Positions 18,374 through 26,610 of a DNA stretch of 64,000 bases are shown here, in pieces; position 1 is the first letter of the stretch; the number at the start of each line of letters is the position of its first letter. This stretch comes from an uncultured Dehalococcoidia bacterium. Lineage in GTDB: Bacteria; Chloroflexota; Dehalococcoidia; Lucifugimonadales; UBA3495. The translations under genes and the position numbers were made by a program. Where the stretch lies: contig OY282565.1 of assembly GCA_958296445.1 (NCBI GenBank), forward strand, positions 2,653,570 through 2,717,569. Reading direction: 5' to 3'. Under the pieces are notes generated by a model. That model ran no database searches. It was not told the origin of the DNA and was given only the letters and a program-made list of their open reading frames with translations.

Positions 18374-19327
18374 TCAGAACGGCCCAGGCCGACGGGCGTC
18401 TATTTCAGCGCGGTCCAACTGATAGAAATTGCAGTACTGGCAGACAGATGTGTCCACTCTCATGGGGAACCGGGCCTTTTCCAGAGGTTTGTTTCGGGCG
18501 GCATCCTGTAGATAGCCCTGCATGGCCGTAATGCTATCACGGATGGCGTCTGCCTTCTGGTCAAGGGCGTCTTTGGTAAAGGAATGTTCTTCCATTGCGC
18601 CGCGAAAGAGATACTCCACGCGCACTTTGATGTTCTCGGCTGCCGCCTCGAAATGCTCCCGAACATACAGGGCATAGACCGATGCTTGAGTGGCGTCGTC
18701 TGCTTTACTGCGTCCCGATTTCCAATCTATGACCATCCAGATGCCGTCGCCCTTGCGGTAGATAAGGTCAGGCACTGCGTGAATGGGCGTCCCGTCAATC
18801 TCAAAGGTGATGAACTCCTCCAAGTTTTTTATCTCACAGCGAGGCGCGGCCACCGCTTCCCGGTAGCTTTCGGATTCCAGCAAGTTTTGGAAACAGATTT
18901 CCAACTGCCGCTTCGCGTCCTCTATCGCACTCTCATTTATGCCAGTATCGTAATAGAACTCGTGGAACATTTTGCGCTGCCTGGGAGTCCTTTCCCATTG
19001 GGGAAAATCATGAGAGTCAAGCCATGCCTGGTTGAGTTGGCTGCGGGCAAGAGAGTACAAATCTTCCCGCGTAAGTGCCGAACCACCCCCCCGAGCCTGT
19101 TTTATGGCGGCGGCGGCACCCTTATGCACCACCGCCCCTATCTCTATGGGCAGGGTAGTGAGTTGCTTGAGCCGGTAGGTCAGACGGGCTGTTTCTGGCG
19201 CTTCGAACTCCCATCCGTTATGGGAAGCGTAGTAATGATAGTAATAATCGCGAGGGCATTCTCGAAATTTCTCATTCCGGCTGTATGACCAAGAAAATTC
19301 CGGGTATTCGAGACGTTTGTAAGGCAT
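18374..19327 (-). CDS. PD-(D/E)XK nuclease (RecB/AddB/Cas4-like)
   Basis: A 317-residue nuclease of the PDDEXK_1 type. The N-terminus has the typical S-Y-S-R-N-E-K-F-R-E-C-P-R-D-Y-Y-Y helix with C24. A G-A-V-V-H-K-G helix carries H69. The core is V-P-D-L-I-Y (PD at 186-187) and I-D-W-K-S-G (D201, K203), with Q214 in the next helix. Two more Cys form C296-x2-C299 near the C-terminus. Three visible cluster-type cysteines suggest an AddB/Cas4-like iron-sulfur staple that is incomplete or altered. No cas or helicase gene is nearby. AAGGAGG precedes the ATG. Composition is neutral, unlike flanking genes. Role: recombination/repair or defence. Confidence 0.87.
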   Translation of the reverse strand: MPYKRLEYPEFSWSYSRNEKFRECPRDYYYHYYASHNGWEFEAPETARLTYRLKQLTTLPIEIGAVVHKGAAAAIKQARGGGSALTREDLYSLARSQLNQAWLDSHDFPQWERTPRQRKMFHEFYYDTGINESAIEDAKRQLEICFQNLLESESYREAVAAPRCEIKNLEEFITFEIDGTPIHAVPDLIYRKGDGIWMVIDWKSGRSKADDATQASVYALYVREHFEAAAENIKVRVEYLFRGAMEEHSFTKDALDQKADAIRDSITAMQGYLQDAARNKPLEKARFPMRVDTSVCQYCNFYQLDRAEIDARRPGPF

Positions 19328-19439
19328 GGAGCCTCCTTCTTACAGGTGTTGGCAAGTAGGAATTTTTTAATTATAGCAGGATTGTCTCAGACTTTCTAGC
19401 GACAGATACTACTTAAAATCAGGTCCCCACAGACTGATT

Positions 19440-19690
19440 GTCAGTGAGGACGCGGGGAAAACCCTGAAAATCCCAAAATCCCGATTCAGACAACCGCCCA
19501 CCGGGAAAACCTCCGAAAATACGTCCCCCCCAATTCAGACAACCGCCCGGGGAAAAATCCTGAAAATCCAAGAATCCCGAAAATCCTGATTCAGACAATC
19601 ACCCCCCAAACTGATGACACCTAGCCCTTGCCAACCCCGAATACACCCCGTTACCATAATACCCATAACCCCAAGCGCCGAGCCAAAATC
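19440..19690 (+). repeat. Dispersed repeats, including an inverted copy of the 46-48 kb core element
   Basis: The 393-base gap holds several GAAAATCCTGATTCAGACAA units (about 19460-19600). At 19612-19675 is a diverged inverted copy of the 60-base element found six times at 46.3-48.2 kb: it shares GATGACAC, CCCTTGCCAACCCCGA and ACCATAAT in the same order. This copy ends about 45 bases before the HTH gene. TTGCCA, 18 bases and TACCAT inside it could be a promoter. Confidence 0.75.
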
Positions 19691-19720
19691 CAACCAGCCA
19701 CTGAGGCAACGCAATGAAAG

Positions 19721-20293
19721 ATGCCTAAAAAACGCCCCAAACTCCAACGCTCCCAACCCGCCAACCAACCCCGCAAATCCCCGTCCGGGCAGCCGGAATG
19801 GGAGAAAATGGGGGAAAATGGGAGAGAATCCGAAAAAAATAACGCTATCTCCCATAACCGCGAGCCCGACTCCACCAGCCAATCGCCCGGCAACGCCAAC
19901 CCGGCGACCCTCGCCGGCCGCCTGACCTTCCGCCAGCAATCCGCCCTTCCGGCCATCGCCGCCGCCCCCACCATAGCCCAAGCCATCCGCGACTCCGGCG
20001 TCGCGGAAAGCACCCTATACCGCTGGCTCGACGACCAAAACTTCCGCGACGAACTAACCCGCATCCGAAACGAAAACGCCGCCCAAGCCCGGCAAGGACT
20101 CCAAACCCTCATGCTCCGCAGCGTCGCCGTCCTAGCCCAAGCAATGGAAGAACCCGACGCAACCATCCGCCTCCGCGCCGCCCGCTACACCCTATCCTTC
20201 GCCGTCCAAGTAGCCGAAGCCGAAAAACTAAAAGAAGAAATCCAAACCCTACAAGAAGCCCAACAACACCTAACCCAAGCCCAAAACCCCTAA
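19721..20293 (+). CDS. Helix-turn-helix protein, phage small-terminase/phBC6A51-like
   Basis: A 190-residue protein. The first 65 residues are low-complexity and polar (Pro, Gln, Asn, Ser). Residues 65-125 hold an HTH pattern: LTFRQQSALPAIAAAP, T-I-A-Q-A-I-R-D-S-G-V-A-E-S-T-L-Y-R-W-L, as in phage-derived DNA-binding proteins. A helical, coiled-coil-prone C-terminus follows (EAEKLKEEIQTLQEA). No terminase large subunit, portal or integrase lies nearby, so it is an orphan. The SD is weak; a later ATG at residue 30 is possible. It follows an inverted copy of the 46-48 kb element. Confidence 0.72.
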   Translation: MPKKRPKLQRSQPANQPRKSPSGQPEWEKMGENGRESEKNNAISHNREPDSTSQSPGNANPATLAGRLTFRQQSALPAIAAAPTIAQAIRDSGVAESTLYRWLDDQNFRDELTRIRNENAAQARQGLQTLMLRSVAVLAQAMEEPDATIRLRAARYTLSFAVQVAEAEKLKEEIQTLQEAQQHLTQAQNP

Positions 20294-20640
20294 CCCCCAA
20301 CAAAAGAGGGCTAAGGAGCGGCCTAGAACCAATGGCACTGAATAGAATCCCCTCCCCCACCGGGGGAGAGCTAGGGTGGGGGCGTCCCCCGGTCAGATTA
20401 ACCCAAAACCCCACGTAGACAAAACCGCAAAATCCCCCCCCGCCAGTCATCCTAAGCAACCCAACCCCCCGTAGGGGCGCACAGCCATGCGCCCCCCCGA
20501 ACAAGGCCGAAATCAATGAGAAAACCCCAAAATCCCCCCGCCAGTCATCCCGGGCAACCCCTGTCATCCTAAGCAACTACCTGTCATTCCTAGCAACTAC
20601 CTGTCATTCTGAGCAAAGCGAAGAATCCCACATTGGACAA
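20294..20640 (+). repeat. Repeat-rich gap
   Basis: The 457-base gap up to 20750 holds a CCCTCCCCCACCGGGGGAGAG hairpin-like stretch near 20349, a CGTAGGGGCGCAC hairpin at 20470-20494, partial GTCATCCTAAGCAACC units and one TGTCATTCTGAGCAAAGCGA element near 20602. There is no gene until the AGGAAA site of the peptidase. Confidence 0.7.
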
Positions 20641-20750
20641 CAAAACCCTTCCCCTAGCCCAAGACGCCAAAGGGCAATTTTCTCCAACCCCCAAACCCCA
20701 TTGCGAAAACAACAAATCCATACAACCATCCCCAACACCGAGGAAACCCA

Positions 20751-21884
20751 ATGAACGAAACCCAACAAGCCCTAGACCACCTAGCCCGCCTAGCCTCCCA
20801 CCCTGCCGTAGCCTTCCACGAATCCGGCGTAGCCGCAACAGTCCGCCAAATCCTCAACGAAACCGGCATACAACACACCACCGACCCCTTCGGCAACATC
20901 CTAGCCCGACTGCCCGGCGCCGCAGCCAATGACGAACCCTCCGGCATCCCGCCCCTAGCCATCGTAGCCCACCTCGATCACCCCGGCTTCGAGCTAACCG
21001 CCCCCAACGGCAACAACGAATTCATAGCCGACGCCCTAGGCGGCGTCCCGCCCTCCAGCTTCACCCCCGGAATACCCATCCAAGTATTGCTGCCCGGCAA
21101 CCAAAGAACCCCGGCAATAACCGCCGGCCCCTACGGCGAGGAACCCCAACGCCAAACCCTCATCCGCCTAACCGCCGCCGCCCCGTCAACCCAACTCCCC
21201 CTGCCCGCCGCCGCAGTATTCGACCTCCCCGACTACGAGCTGGACGGCCAATACATCCGTATGCGTGCCGCCGACGACCTAGCCGGCTGCGCCGCCGCCC
21301 TGTCCGTCCTAGCCCGCCTGTCCCGCAGCCAACAACCCCCCCAAGGCGACATCTACGCCCTGTTCACCCGAGCCGAGGAAGTAGGACTAATCGGCGCCCG
21401 CCTAGCCGCCGAAGCCCGCCTCCTCCCCCCCGACACCCTAATCATATCCGTAGAATCCAGCCGCACCCTGCCCGGCGCCGAACAGGGCCGCGGCCCGGTC
21501 ATCCGCGTAGGCGACGCCGCCTCCACCTTCAACGCCGACGCCGAATCAGTCCTAACCCGAGCCCGCGAAACCCTCCAAGAACAGCAACCCGACTTCCAGG
21601 CCCAGCGCCAGCTAATGAGCGGCGGCGTCTGCGAAGCCAGCGCCTTCGCCGCCCACGGCTACCGCGCCACCGGCCTAGCCTTCCCCCTAGGCAACTACCA
21701 CAACGCCGCCCCCCAAGACCGCATCGAAGCCGAATACATCCACATCAACGACTACCTAAACGGCATAACCCTCATGCAAGAAGCCGCCCGCCGCGTATCC
21801 GACCGCGCCAACACCGCCTTCCGCCGCCGCCTACACTCAACCCCCGAAAATATGCGCCTCCGCCTCCAACAACCCCCACCCTAA
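20751..21884 (+). CDS. M42/M20-like zinc aminopeptidase
   Basis: A 377-residue metallopeptidase of the M28/M42 (FrvX-like) type. Expected metal and catalytic residues are in order: H-L-D-H-P near residue 65, the bridging Asp in A-A-D-D-L-A-G near 169, the E-E pair in T-R-A-E-E-V-G-L-I-G-A near 206, the S-V-E-S-S acidic residue near 231, and a late G-N-Y-H-N His near 312. Such enzymes remove N-terminal residues from peptides in the cytoplasm. The ATG follows AGGAAA. It is followed at once by the 0.9 kb tandem repeat array. No operon partner. Confidence 0.85.
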   Translation: MNETQQALDHLARLASHPAVAFHESGVAATVRQILNETGIQHTTDPFGNILARLPGAAANDEPSGIPPLAIVAHLDHPGFELTAPNGNNEFIADALGGVPPSSFTPGIPIQVLLPGNQRTPAITAGPYGEEPQRQTLIRLTAAAPSTQLPLPAAAVFDLPDYELDGQYIRMRAADDLAGCAAALSVLARLSRSQQPPQGDIYALFTRAEEVGLIGARLAAEARLLPPDTLIISVESSRTLPGAEQGRGPVIRVGDAASTFNADAESVLTRARETLQEQQPDFQAQRQLMSGGVCEASAFAAHGYRATGLAFPLGNYHNAAPQDRIEAEYIHINDYLNGITLMQEAARRVSDRANTAFRRRLHSTPENMRLRLQQPPP

Positions 21885-21889
21885 CCGGC

Positions 21890-22760
21890 CACCCGGCGGA
21901 CACGTAGGGGCAACCCCTGTGGCCGCCCCGGTAATGTGGCCGCCCTGTCAACCCCAACCCGGCGGATTCGCAGGGCAACCCCTATGGCTGCCCCGGTAAT
22001 ATGGCCGCCCTGTCAATCCCAACCCGGCGGATACGTAGGGCAACCCCTATGGCTGCCCTGGTAATGTGGCTGCCCTGGCAACCCCAACCCGGCGGATACG
22101 TAGGGCAACCCCTATGGCCGCCCCGGTAATGTGGCTGCCCTGGCAACCCCAACCCGGCGGATACGCAGGGGCAACCCTTGTGGCCGCCCTGGTAATGTGG
22201 CTGCCCTGTCAACCCCAACCCGGCGGATACGTAGGGGCAACCCTTGTGGTTGCCCCGGTATGTGGTTGCCCTAGTAACCCCAACCCGGTGGATACGTTAG
22301 GGGCAACCCTTGTGGCCGCCCTGGTAATGTGGCTGCCCTGTCAACCCCAACCCGGCGGATTCGCAGGTGCAACCCTTGTGGCCGCCCCTGTAATGTGGCA
22401 GCCCTGTCAACCCCAACCCGGCGGATACGTAGGGGCAACCCTTGTGGTTGCCCTGGCAAACCCAACCCGGCGGATACGTAGGGCAACCCCTATGGCCGCC
22501 CCGGTAATGTGGCCGCCCTGGCAAACCCAACCCGGCGGATACGTAGGGGTAACCCTTGTGGTTGCCCCGGTAATGTGGCCGCCCTAGTAACCCCAACCCG
22601 GCGGATTCGCAGGTGCAACCCTTGTGGCCGCCCTGGTAATGTGGCTGCCCTGGCAAACCCAACCCGGCGGATACGTAGGGGCAACCCTTGTGGTTGCCCT
22701 GGTAATGTGGCCGCCCTAGTAATGTGGCCGCCCTGGTATGTGCCTGCCCCGGTAAACCCA
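21890..22760 (+). repeat. Tandem array of about 13 units of 60-65 bp
   Basis: Head-to-tail units, each with ACCCCAACCCGGCGGATACG, then TAGGGGCAACCCTTGTGG, then GTAATGTGGCTGCCCTG. Units differ by single substitutions and small indels. Each contains an imperfect GGGGCAACC/GGTTGCCCC hairpin that resembles the dispersed hairpin family with a different stem. A single relative lies at about 51838-51862 in reverse orientation. All frames across the array stay partly open because of composition, but none looks coding. Confidence 0.9.
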
Positions 22761-22947
22761 ACAACCCCACACCCCAACCCGTCCGCTATTCCCGCGGTTC
22801 CGAATCTGATAAAATCCCCCTCGCACCCAGCCGGGGATTCCGCAGCGCCAACCGTCCCGCAGGCCCCCGCCAACGCGGACGGCAACCCCAACCGGACGGC
22901 GCCCGCCCCCCGGCTCCCAACTATGGACAATGGATAGGAGGAGTCCC

Positions 22948-23718
22948 ATGCCATCATTCTGGGAGAACATCAGATTCCCCGGCCAGCGGGAGATGGACGA
23001 CCTCAGCGGAGCCCAAGGCCAAGATATGGCTACCTACGTCAGCCACCCCGCCCCCTCCGAAGGCAACAGCTTCCCCGCCGTTATCGTCGTTATGGAAGCC
23101 TTCGGCGTCACCCGCCACATCGAGCAGGTCTGCGACGAATACGCCCGACACGGCTACGTCGCCGTCGCCCCCTCGCTCTACCACCGCGAACACCCCAACG
23201 CCAAACTCGGCTACGACCAGATGCCCCAAGTCCAGCAATATATGGGCGCCCTCCAAGACGACGAAATCATCGAGGACATCAACGTCACCATAGACTACCT
23301 GCAAAACCGCTACCAGCGCACCCGCGGCAACAAAATCGGCATCGTCGGCTACTGCGTCGGCGGGCGCATCACCTACCTGGCCGCCACCGGCTGCCCCGGC
23401 CTCAGCGCCGCCTCCGTCTACTACGGCGGGCGCATCCTCGTCCCCTTCGGCGACGGCCCCGCCCCCATAGACCGCACCCCCAACATCAAAATCCCCGTAA
23501 TGGGCAACTTCGGCGAGGACGACGCCAACCCCACCCCCGCCGACGTAGCCCAAATCGAGGAAGCCCTCAAAGCAGCCGGCGTAACCTACGACTTCAAGAT
23601 GTACCCCGGCGCCGGCCACGGCTTCAACTGCAACGAGCGCCCCGACTACCGCGAAGACGCCGCCGCCGACGCCCTATCCCGCACCCTAGCCTGGTTCGAC
23701 CAACACGTCAAAAACTAA
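22948..23718 (+). CDS. Dienelactone hydrolase family protein
   Basis: A 256-residue alpha/beta hydrolase of the dienelactone hydrolase type. The nucleophile is Cys in G-Y-C-V-G-G-R near residue 137, as in true DLH. The Asp is in N-F-G-E-D-D near 190, and the His in G-A-G-H-G-F near 225. An early V-V-M-E-A-F-G-V segment carries the family's Glu. DLH hydrolyses dienelactone to maleylacetate in ring-cleavage pathways; many paralogues act on other esters. GGAGGAG precedes the ATG at 22948, which decides the start over an ATG at 22930. No chlorocatechol genes are nearby. Confidence 0.9.
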   Translation: MPSFWENIRFPGQREMDDLSGAQGQDMATYVSHPAPSEGNSFPAVIVVMEAFGVTRHIEQVCDEYARHGYVAVAPSLYHREHPNAKLGYDQMPQVQQYMGALQDDEIIEDINVTIDYLQNRYQRTRGNKIGIVGYCVGGRITYLAATGCPGLSAASVYYGGRILVPFGDGPAPIDRTPNIKIPVMGNFGEDDANPTPADVAQIEEALKAAGVTYDFKMYPGAGHGFNCNERPDYREDAAADALSRTLAWFDQHVKN

Positions 23719-23730
23719 CCCCGCACAACC

Positions 23731-23837
23731 AACGCAGGGGCGCACAACCATGCGCCCCCACCCCAGCCTGGCTAAACCAGCCCACCAAAAAACCAACACC
23801 GCACAACCACCGTAGGGGCGCACAGCCGTGCGCCCAC
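23731..23837 (+). repeat. Two dispersed hairpin repeats
   Basis: Variant GCAGGGGCGCACAACCATGC at about 23732-23757 and canonical GTAGGGGCGCACAGCCGTGC at about 23813-23837, with a CCACCAAAAAACCAACACC-like spacer. These are the last + oriented copies before the neutral block. Confidence 0.75.
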
Positions 23838-23848
23838 CCCCGAGCAAA

Positions 23849-23888
23849 AAGAAAGCCCGGACACCCTCCGGTGCCTCCGGGCTTTCTT
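23849..23888 (+). terminator. Strong rho-independent-type hairpin
   Basis: AAGAAAGCCCGGA pairs with TCCGGGCTTTCTT around a short loop. The 13-pair stem closes with A:T pairs, so it works in both directions. It ends the dienelactone hydrolase transcript. Confidence 0.75.
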
Positions 23889-24056
23889 GATTCAGCGATG
23901 GCTGGCAGTGAGTTCAACATCCCCCTTGTTCGTCGCCAAGTATTCCTTGTAGCCGGTTAGTTAGAACTTCCCATAACTGGATGGTAACATCCCGCATCTA
24001 GTCCCTGGCGGCACCTTGAGCTTCCCCATCATCATTTAGCGATACTTCAGGGCCTG

Positions 24057-24176
24057 TTAAGCTAAGGCAAGCCCAACTGCCGGATTCACCCTTGCCATAA
24101 AGCCCGTGAAATCATAGGCTTCATAGTGCCATAATTCACGCACATTTACATACTCGATTTGCCCGATGTCAACCAT
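24057..24176 (-). pseudogene. Fragment resembling the N-terminus of a DUF4268-like protein
   Basis: A 39-codon frame in an AT-leaning patch (23.9-24.2 kb), beginning ATG at 24176. Its peptide has V-N-V-R-E-L-W-H-Y-E-A-Y-D-F-T-G-F-M. This recalls the LRE-x-W-x-H-E-A-x-D-F-T-x-W-L opening of DUF4268/PD-(D/E)XK-type proteins. It stops early. Another frame continues with L-T-G-P-E-V-S-L-N-D-D-G to a stop near 24000, as if one frameshift separates the parts. The rest of 23.89-24.27 kb has no open gene. Probably a decayed remnant; the match is from memory of the motif. Confidence 0.35.
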
Positions 24177-24185
24177 CGTTTCGCT

Positions 24186-24218
24186 CCAAAAGCGCGGGGC
24201 ACTCCCCGGTGCTTTTGG
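24186..24218 (-). terminator. Hairpin downstream of the Uma2 gene
   Basis: CCAAAAGC pairs with GCTTTTGG, enclosing a CGGGG/CCCCG inner stem. It lies 50 bases past the Uma2 stop and probably terminates the leftward transcript. Confidence 0.5.
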
Positions 24219-24267
24219 TTTCCGCGGGCGGCATTATGGAACAGCCCCAACGGAGTCGCGCGGGAAG

Positions 24268-25041
24268 TTATTCCCGCGACTCCAGTTCCCGCAGTCTTTC
24301 GCGCAGCATACGGGCTTCGTCCTCCGCGGCCTGCCGCGCCGCCTCGGCGTCTTGCCGCGCCGCCTGTTCCGTCCCAAGCGCCGTTTCCGCCGCTTCCCGC
24401 GCTATCTCGCTTTCCTGGTGCGTGTGAAGCCACAGGCCGCTCACCGGATCATACAGCCGTAGCTCCAGCCCCGGCAGAACACAGAAGTCCAGCCCCAGCA
24501 CGTCGCTGTGGCCCCGCAGTATGCTGTCCTCGCTGGACAGCGGTATCTCGCGGTACTCGCCATCCTCCAGCCGCTCGCCAACCAGGGCCGGAGTGAAGCA
24601 CTCCCCGGTAGGGTCAAAGCGCCAGTACTCCGTTACCCCCATCCCGGCGTAGATGTCCCGCTTTTCTACGGCGTCCCGCTCCCAAGTGCTTTGGGAAGCG
24701 ATTTCCAGCACGAAGTCGGGCGCCTTGCCCTCCCGCCAGACAAACCAAGAATGGCGGCGGTGGTTGCCCGTAGTGCCGAACACCGCATAGACATCCGGCG
24801 CAACGCTGACCCGGTTGTCGTTCATCCGGTAATAGACCAGCATATCGCCGGCGATATAGACATCGGGGCGGTCGCGGAACCGGACCCGCAGAGCGGAAAC
24901 GGTGTCGGTGAGGGCGCCATACTGCCAATCGCTTTCGGCCATAGGTTCGCCGTCCGAGGAAGGATACTCAATGCTAAGGTCTTCTATTTCGTCGGCGCCG
25001 GGCGGCGGCTGGGCTACGCCGGAAATGGCTCGAGTAGTCAT
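24268..25041 (-). CDS. Uma2 family (DUF820) putative PD-(D/E)XK endonuclease
   Basis: A 257-residue Uma2 protein, a restriction-endonuclease-like fold abundant in cyanobacteria and Chloroflexi. Marks: V-A-P-D-V-Y-A-V-F-G near 81, A-P-D-F-V-L-E-I-A-S-Q-S-T near 107 (the D...ExA core), a K-R-D-I-Y-A helix near 127 and G-V-T-E-Y-W-R-F-D-P near 134. The last 55 residues are an Ala/Glu/Arg coiled coil (AREAAETALGTEQAARQD...). GGAGGT precedes the ATG. Usual role unproven; many copies may be mobile-element cargo. It follows a small coiled-coil membrane gene on the same strand. Confidence 0.9.
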   Translation of the reverse strand: MTTRAISGVAQPPPGADEIEDLSIEYPSSDGEPMAESDWQYGALTDTVSALRVRFRDRPDVYIAGDMLVYYRMNDNRVSVAPDVYAVFGTTGNHRRHSWFVWREGKAPDFVLEIASQSTWERDAVEKRDIYAGMGVTEYWRFDPTGECFTPALVGERLEDGEYREIPLSSEDSILRGHSDVLGLDFCVLPGLELRLYDPVSGLWLHTHQESEIAREAAETALGTEQAARQDAEAARQAAEDEARMLRERLRELESRE

Positions 25042-25110
25042 ATAACACCTCCGGCCAGGATTCGGGTATGGGATAACAGCGCGTTATCAAGGCACAGGCG
25101 GACGGCGAGG

Positions 25111-25365
25111 CTACCCGGCGAACATCTTGACCAAGCCGGTAATCACCCCAGCCATGATAGCGGCTCCGATGCCAATCAGCGTTATGAACAGCCTGTCCAT
25201 ACGCGCCTCTAGCCGGTCAAGCCGCGCCTCCATCCGGTCCATTCGGGCGTCGCCCCGGTCTGCCCGTGCGTTGCTCTGCTCTGCGTGGCTTTCCAGCCGC
25301 CCCAAGCTGCGGGCTATATCCCACGTGCTAATTCCGGGCAAGCCGTCGGTTTCGTGAGTTGCCAT
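25111..25365 (-). CDS. Small coiled-coil protein with C-terminal membrane anchor
   Basis: An 84-residue protein. A heptad segment with seven-residue repeats (ARMDRMEARLDRLEARMDRL, about 38-58) leads into one transmembrane helix (FITLIGIGAAIMAGVITGLV, about 59-78) and a short basic tail. AGGAG lies six bases before the ATG. It is 69 bases upstream of Uma2 in the same direction and may share its transcript. Proteins of this kind are often annotated as hemolysin XhlA-like or hypothetical; no specific function can be assigned. Confidence 0.6.
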   Translation of the reverse strand: MATHETDGLPGISTWDIARSLGRLESHAEQSNARADRGDARMDRMEARLDRLEARMDRLFITLIGIGAAIMAGVITGLVKMFAG

Positions 25366-25411
25366 GTCAATCTCCTTAGAACAGAGCGTTACGCCCCACC
25401 CCCGCCCGCCG

Positions 25412-25990
25412 CTAGTGCGGCGGGGCGGGCTGTTGCGGGTCTACGAAGGTGTTGCGAAAGCGGTAGAGGGTAAACTCCGGCTCCACCGGGGCCACGGGCA
25501 GGTATCCGGCCTCCTCGATTTTCGCCACGATAAGGTGAGGGCCGTCGGTGGCGATGGCGCTGGACAACGCCCCTTCCAGCTCCTCCAGGTCGGTGACCGT
25601 GCTGGAGCTGGCGATGCCGCAGGATACGGCCACCTGCTCCAGACTGGTGCCGGTTCCGGTGTGGCTGGTCTGGTGACCGGTCTGCCCCCAGGCTTCGTTG
25701 TCCCACACCACCACGATGAGGTTCTTGGGCTGCTCCCGTCCAATGGACGCCAGCGTCCCCAGGTTCATCAGCAGCGAACCGTCGCCGTCCAGAGAGATGA
25801 CCTGCTCATCGGTAGCCAGCGCCATCCCCAAGGCAATGGACGAGCAGAGGCCCATATTGCCGTAGGTATAGAAGTTGCGGTCGCGGTGTCCGGCGTGCCA
25901 GAGCTCGTCGGAAGTCGGGCCAAGGTTGCCTACGATGGGGCGGTCTCCGGCCAGCCGGAGAGTAAGTTGAGTCGCTTCAAACCTACGCAA
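25412..25990 (-). CDS. ThDP-dependent decarboxylase, C-terminal (beta) subunit, sulfopyruvate/phosphonopyruvate decarboxylase-like
   Basis: A 192-residue ThDP-binding subunit. The cofactor motif runs D68-G-D-G-S-L-L-M-N to N98 in V-V-W-D-N-E-A-W-G, matching the GDG-x(~25)-N signature. An N-terminal G-N-L-G-P-T-S-D-E-L and Y-T-Y-G-N-M-G segment fits the sulfopyruvate decarboxylase beta (ComE) pattern. The start is TTG at 25990 behind GGAGG and overlaps the alpha-subunit stop by eight bases. Together they would decarboxylate a 3-carbon 2-oxo acid such as sulfopyruvate, giving sulfoacetaldehyde. Other 2-oxo acids remain possible. Confidence 0.85.
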   Translation of the reverse strand: MRRFEATQLTLRLAGDRPIVGNLGPTSDELWHAGHRDRNFYTYGNMGLCSSIALGMALATDEQVISLDGDGSLLMNLGTLASIGREQPKNLIVVVWDNEAWGQTGHQTSHTGTGTSLEQVAVSCGIASSSTVTDLEELEGALSSAIATDGPHLIVAKIEEAGYLPVAPVEPEFTLYRFRNTFVDPQQPAPPH

Positions 25991-26519
25991 GTTTGCCTCC
26001 GTGGAGCAGTTGAGTCAGGCAGATGGCTACGGGCTGGCGGTTGGCGTGGCACAACTTCATCGCGCCGTCCACCACCCTGTCCATCCGGTAGTCGTCGGTC
26101 AAAGTGAAGTTCACCACGCCGAACAAGTCCAGGATTGGCACCGTAGCGCGGCCCATAGGCACCTGAGAGATGTTGAACTCGCCGGGGCCGCCCCGCAGGT
26201 TGATAAAGAAAGGGATGGGCGTCCGCGCCGGGAGGCACAGGCTGGCCAAGGCGTTGATGCTGTTGCCGAAGCCGCTGGACTGCATAAACACCGCGGCGTT
26301 GCGCCCGGCGGCGTAAGCGCCCACGGCAATGCCGATGGCTTCTTCCTCCCGCGTAGCCGATACCAGCCGGAAAAAGGGATCTTCGTCAATGATGCTGGTA
26401 ACGCGGTGAATGGAGATGTCCGGCACGTAGGCGATGAGCGACGTGTCCCAGTCCTTCAACGCCTGAACAATGATATGGGCCCAATTCTCGGAAGGGGGTG
26501 CAGATTCGTTCACGGTCAT
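25983..26519 (-). CDS. ThDP-dependent decarboxylase, N-terminal (alpha) subunit, sulfopyruvate decarboxylase-like
   Basis: A 178-residue pyrimidine-binding (PYR) domain subunit. It has the catalytic Glu in S-A-T-R-E-E-E-A-I-G-I-A near 55-66, followed by A-G-A-Y-A-A-G-like and F-M-Q-S-S-G-F-G-N-S-I-N-A-L segments. These match ComD and the N-terminal half of phosphonopyruvate decarboxylase. With the overlapping beta gene it makes a split two-chain enzyme. The aim could be C3-sulfonate breakdown or methanogen-like coenzyme M chemistry; the former suits a heterotrophic bacterium. No sulfoacetaldehyde enzyme is adjacent. Confidence 0.85.
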   Translation of the reverse strand: MTVNESAPPSENWAHIIVQALKDWDTSLIAYVPDISIHRVTSIIDEDPFFRLVSATREEEAIGIAVGAYAAGRNAAVFMQSSGFGNSINALASLCLPARTPIPFFINLRGGPGEFNISQVPMGRATVPILDLFGVVNFTLTDDYRMDRVVDGAMKLCHANRQPVAICLTQLLHGGKLA

Positions 26520-26610
26520 ATCCCGCCGTATTCTGGCTTACCCGCCCGGAGGCGGGCCGTGTCAAAAATATCAGCGGGGCGGGTTAATGTCAAAAGCGGC
26601 AGCCCGACCC

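Noticed and set aside
21890..22760. CRISPR array
   Set aside because: The period is regular, but the segments between the shared blocks are also repeats, not unique spacers. Units contain hairpins typical of the dispersed repeats and no cas gene is nearby.
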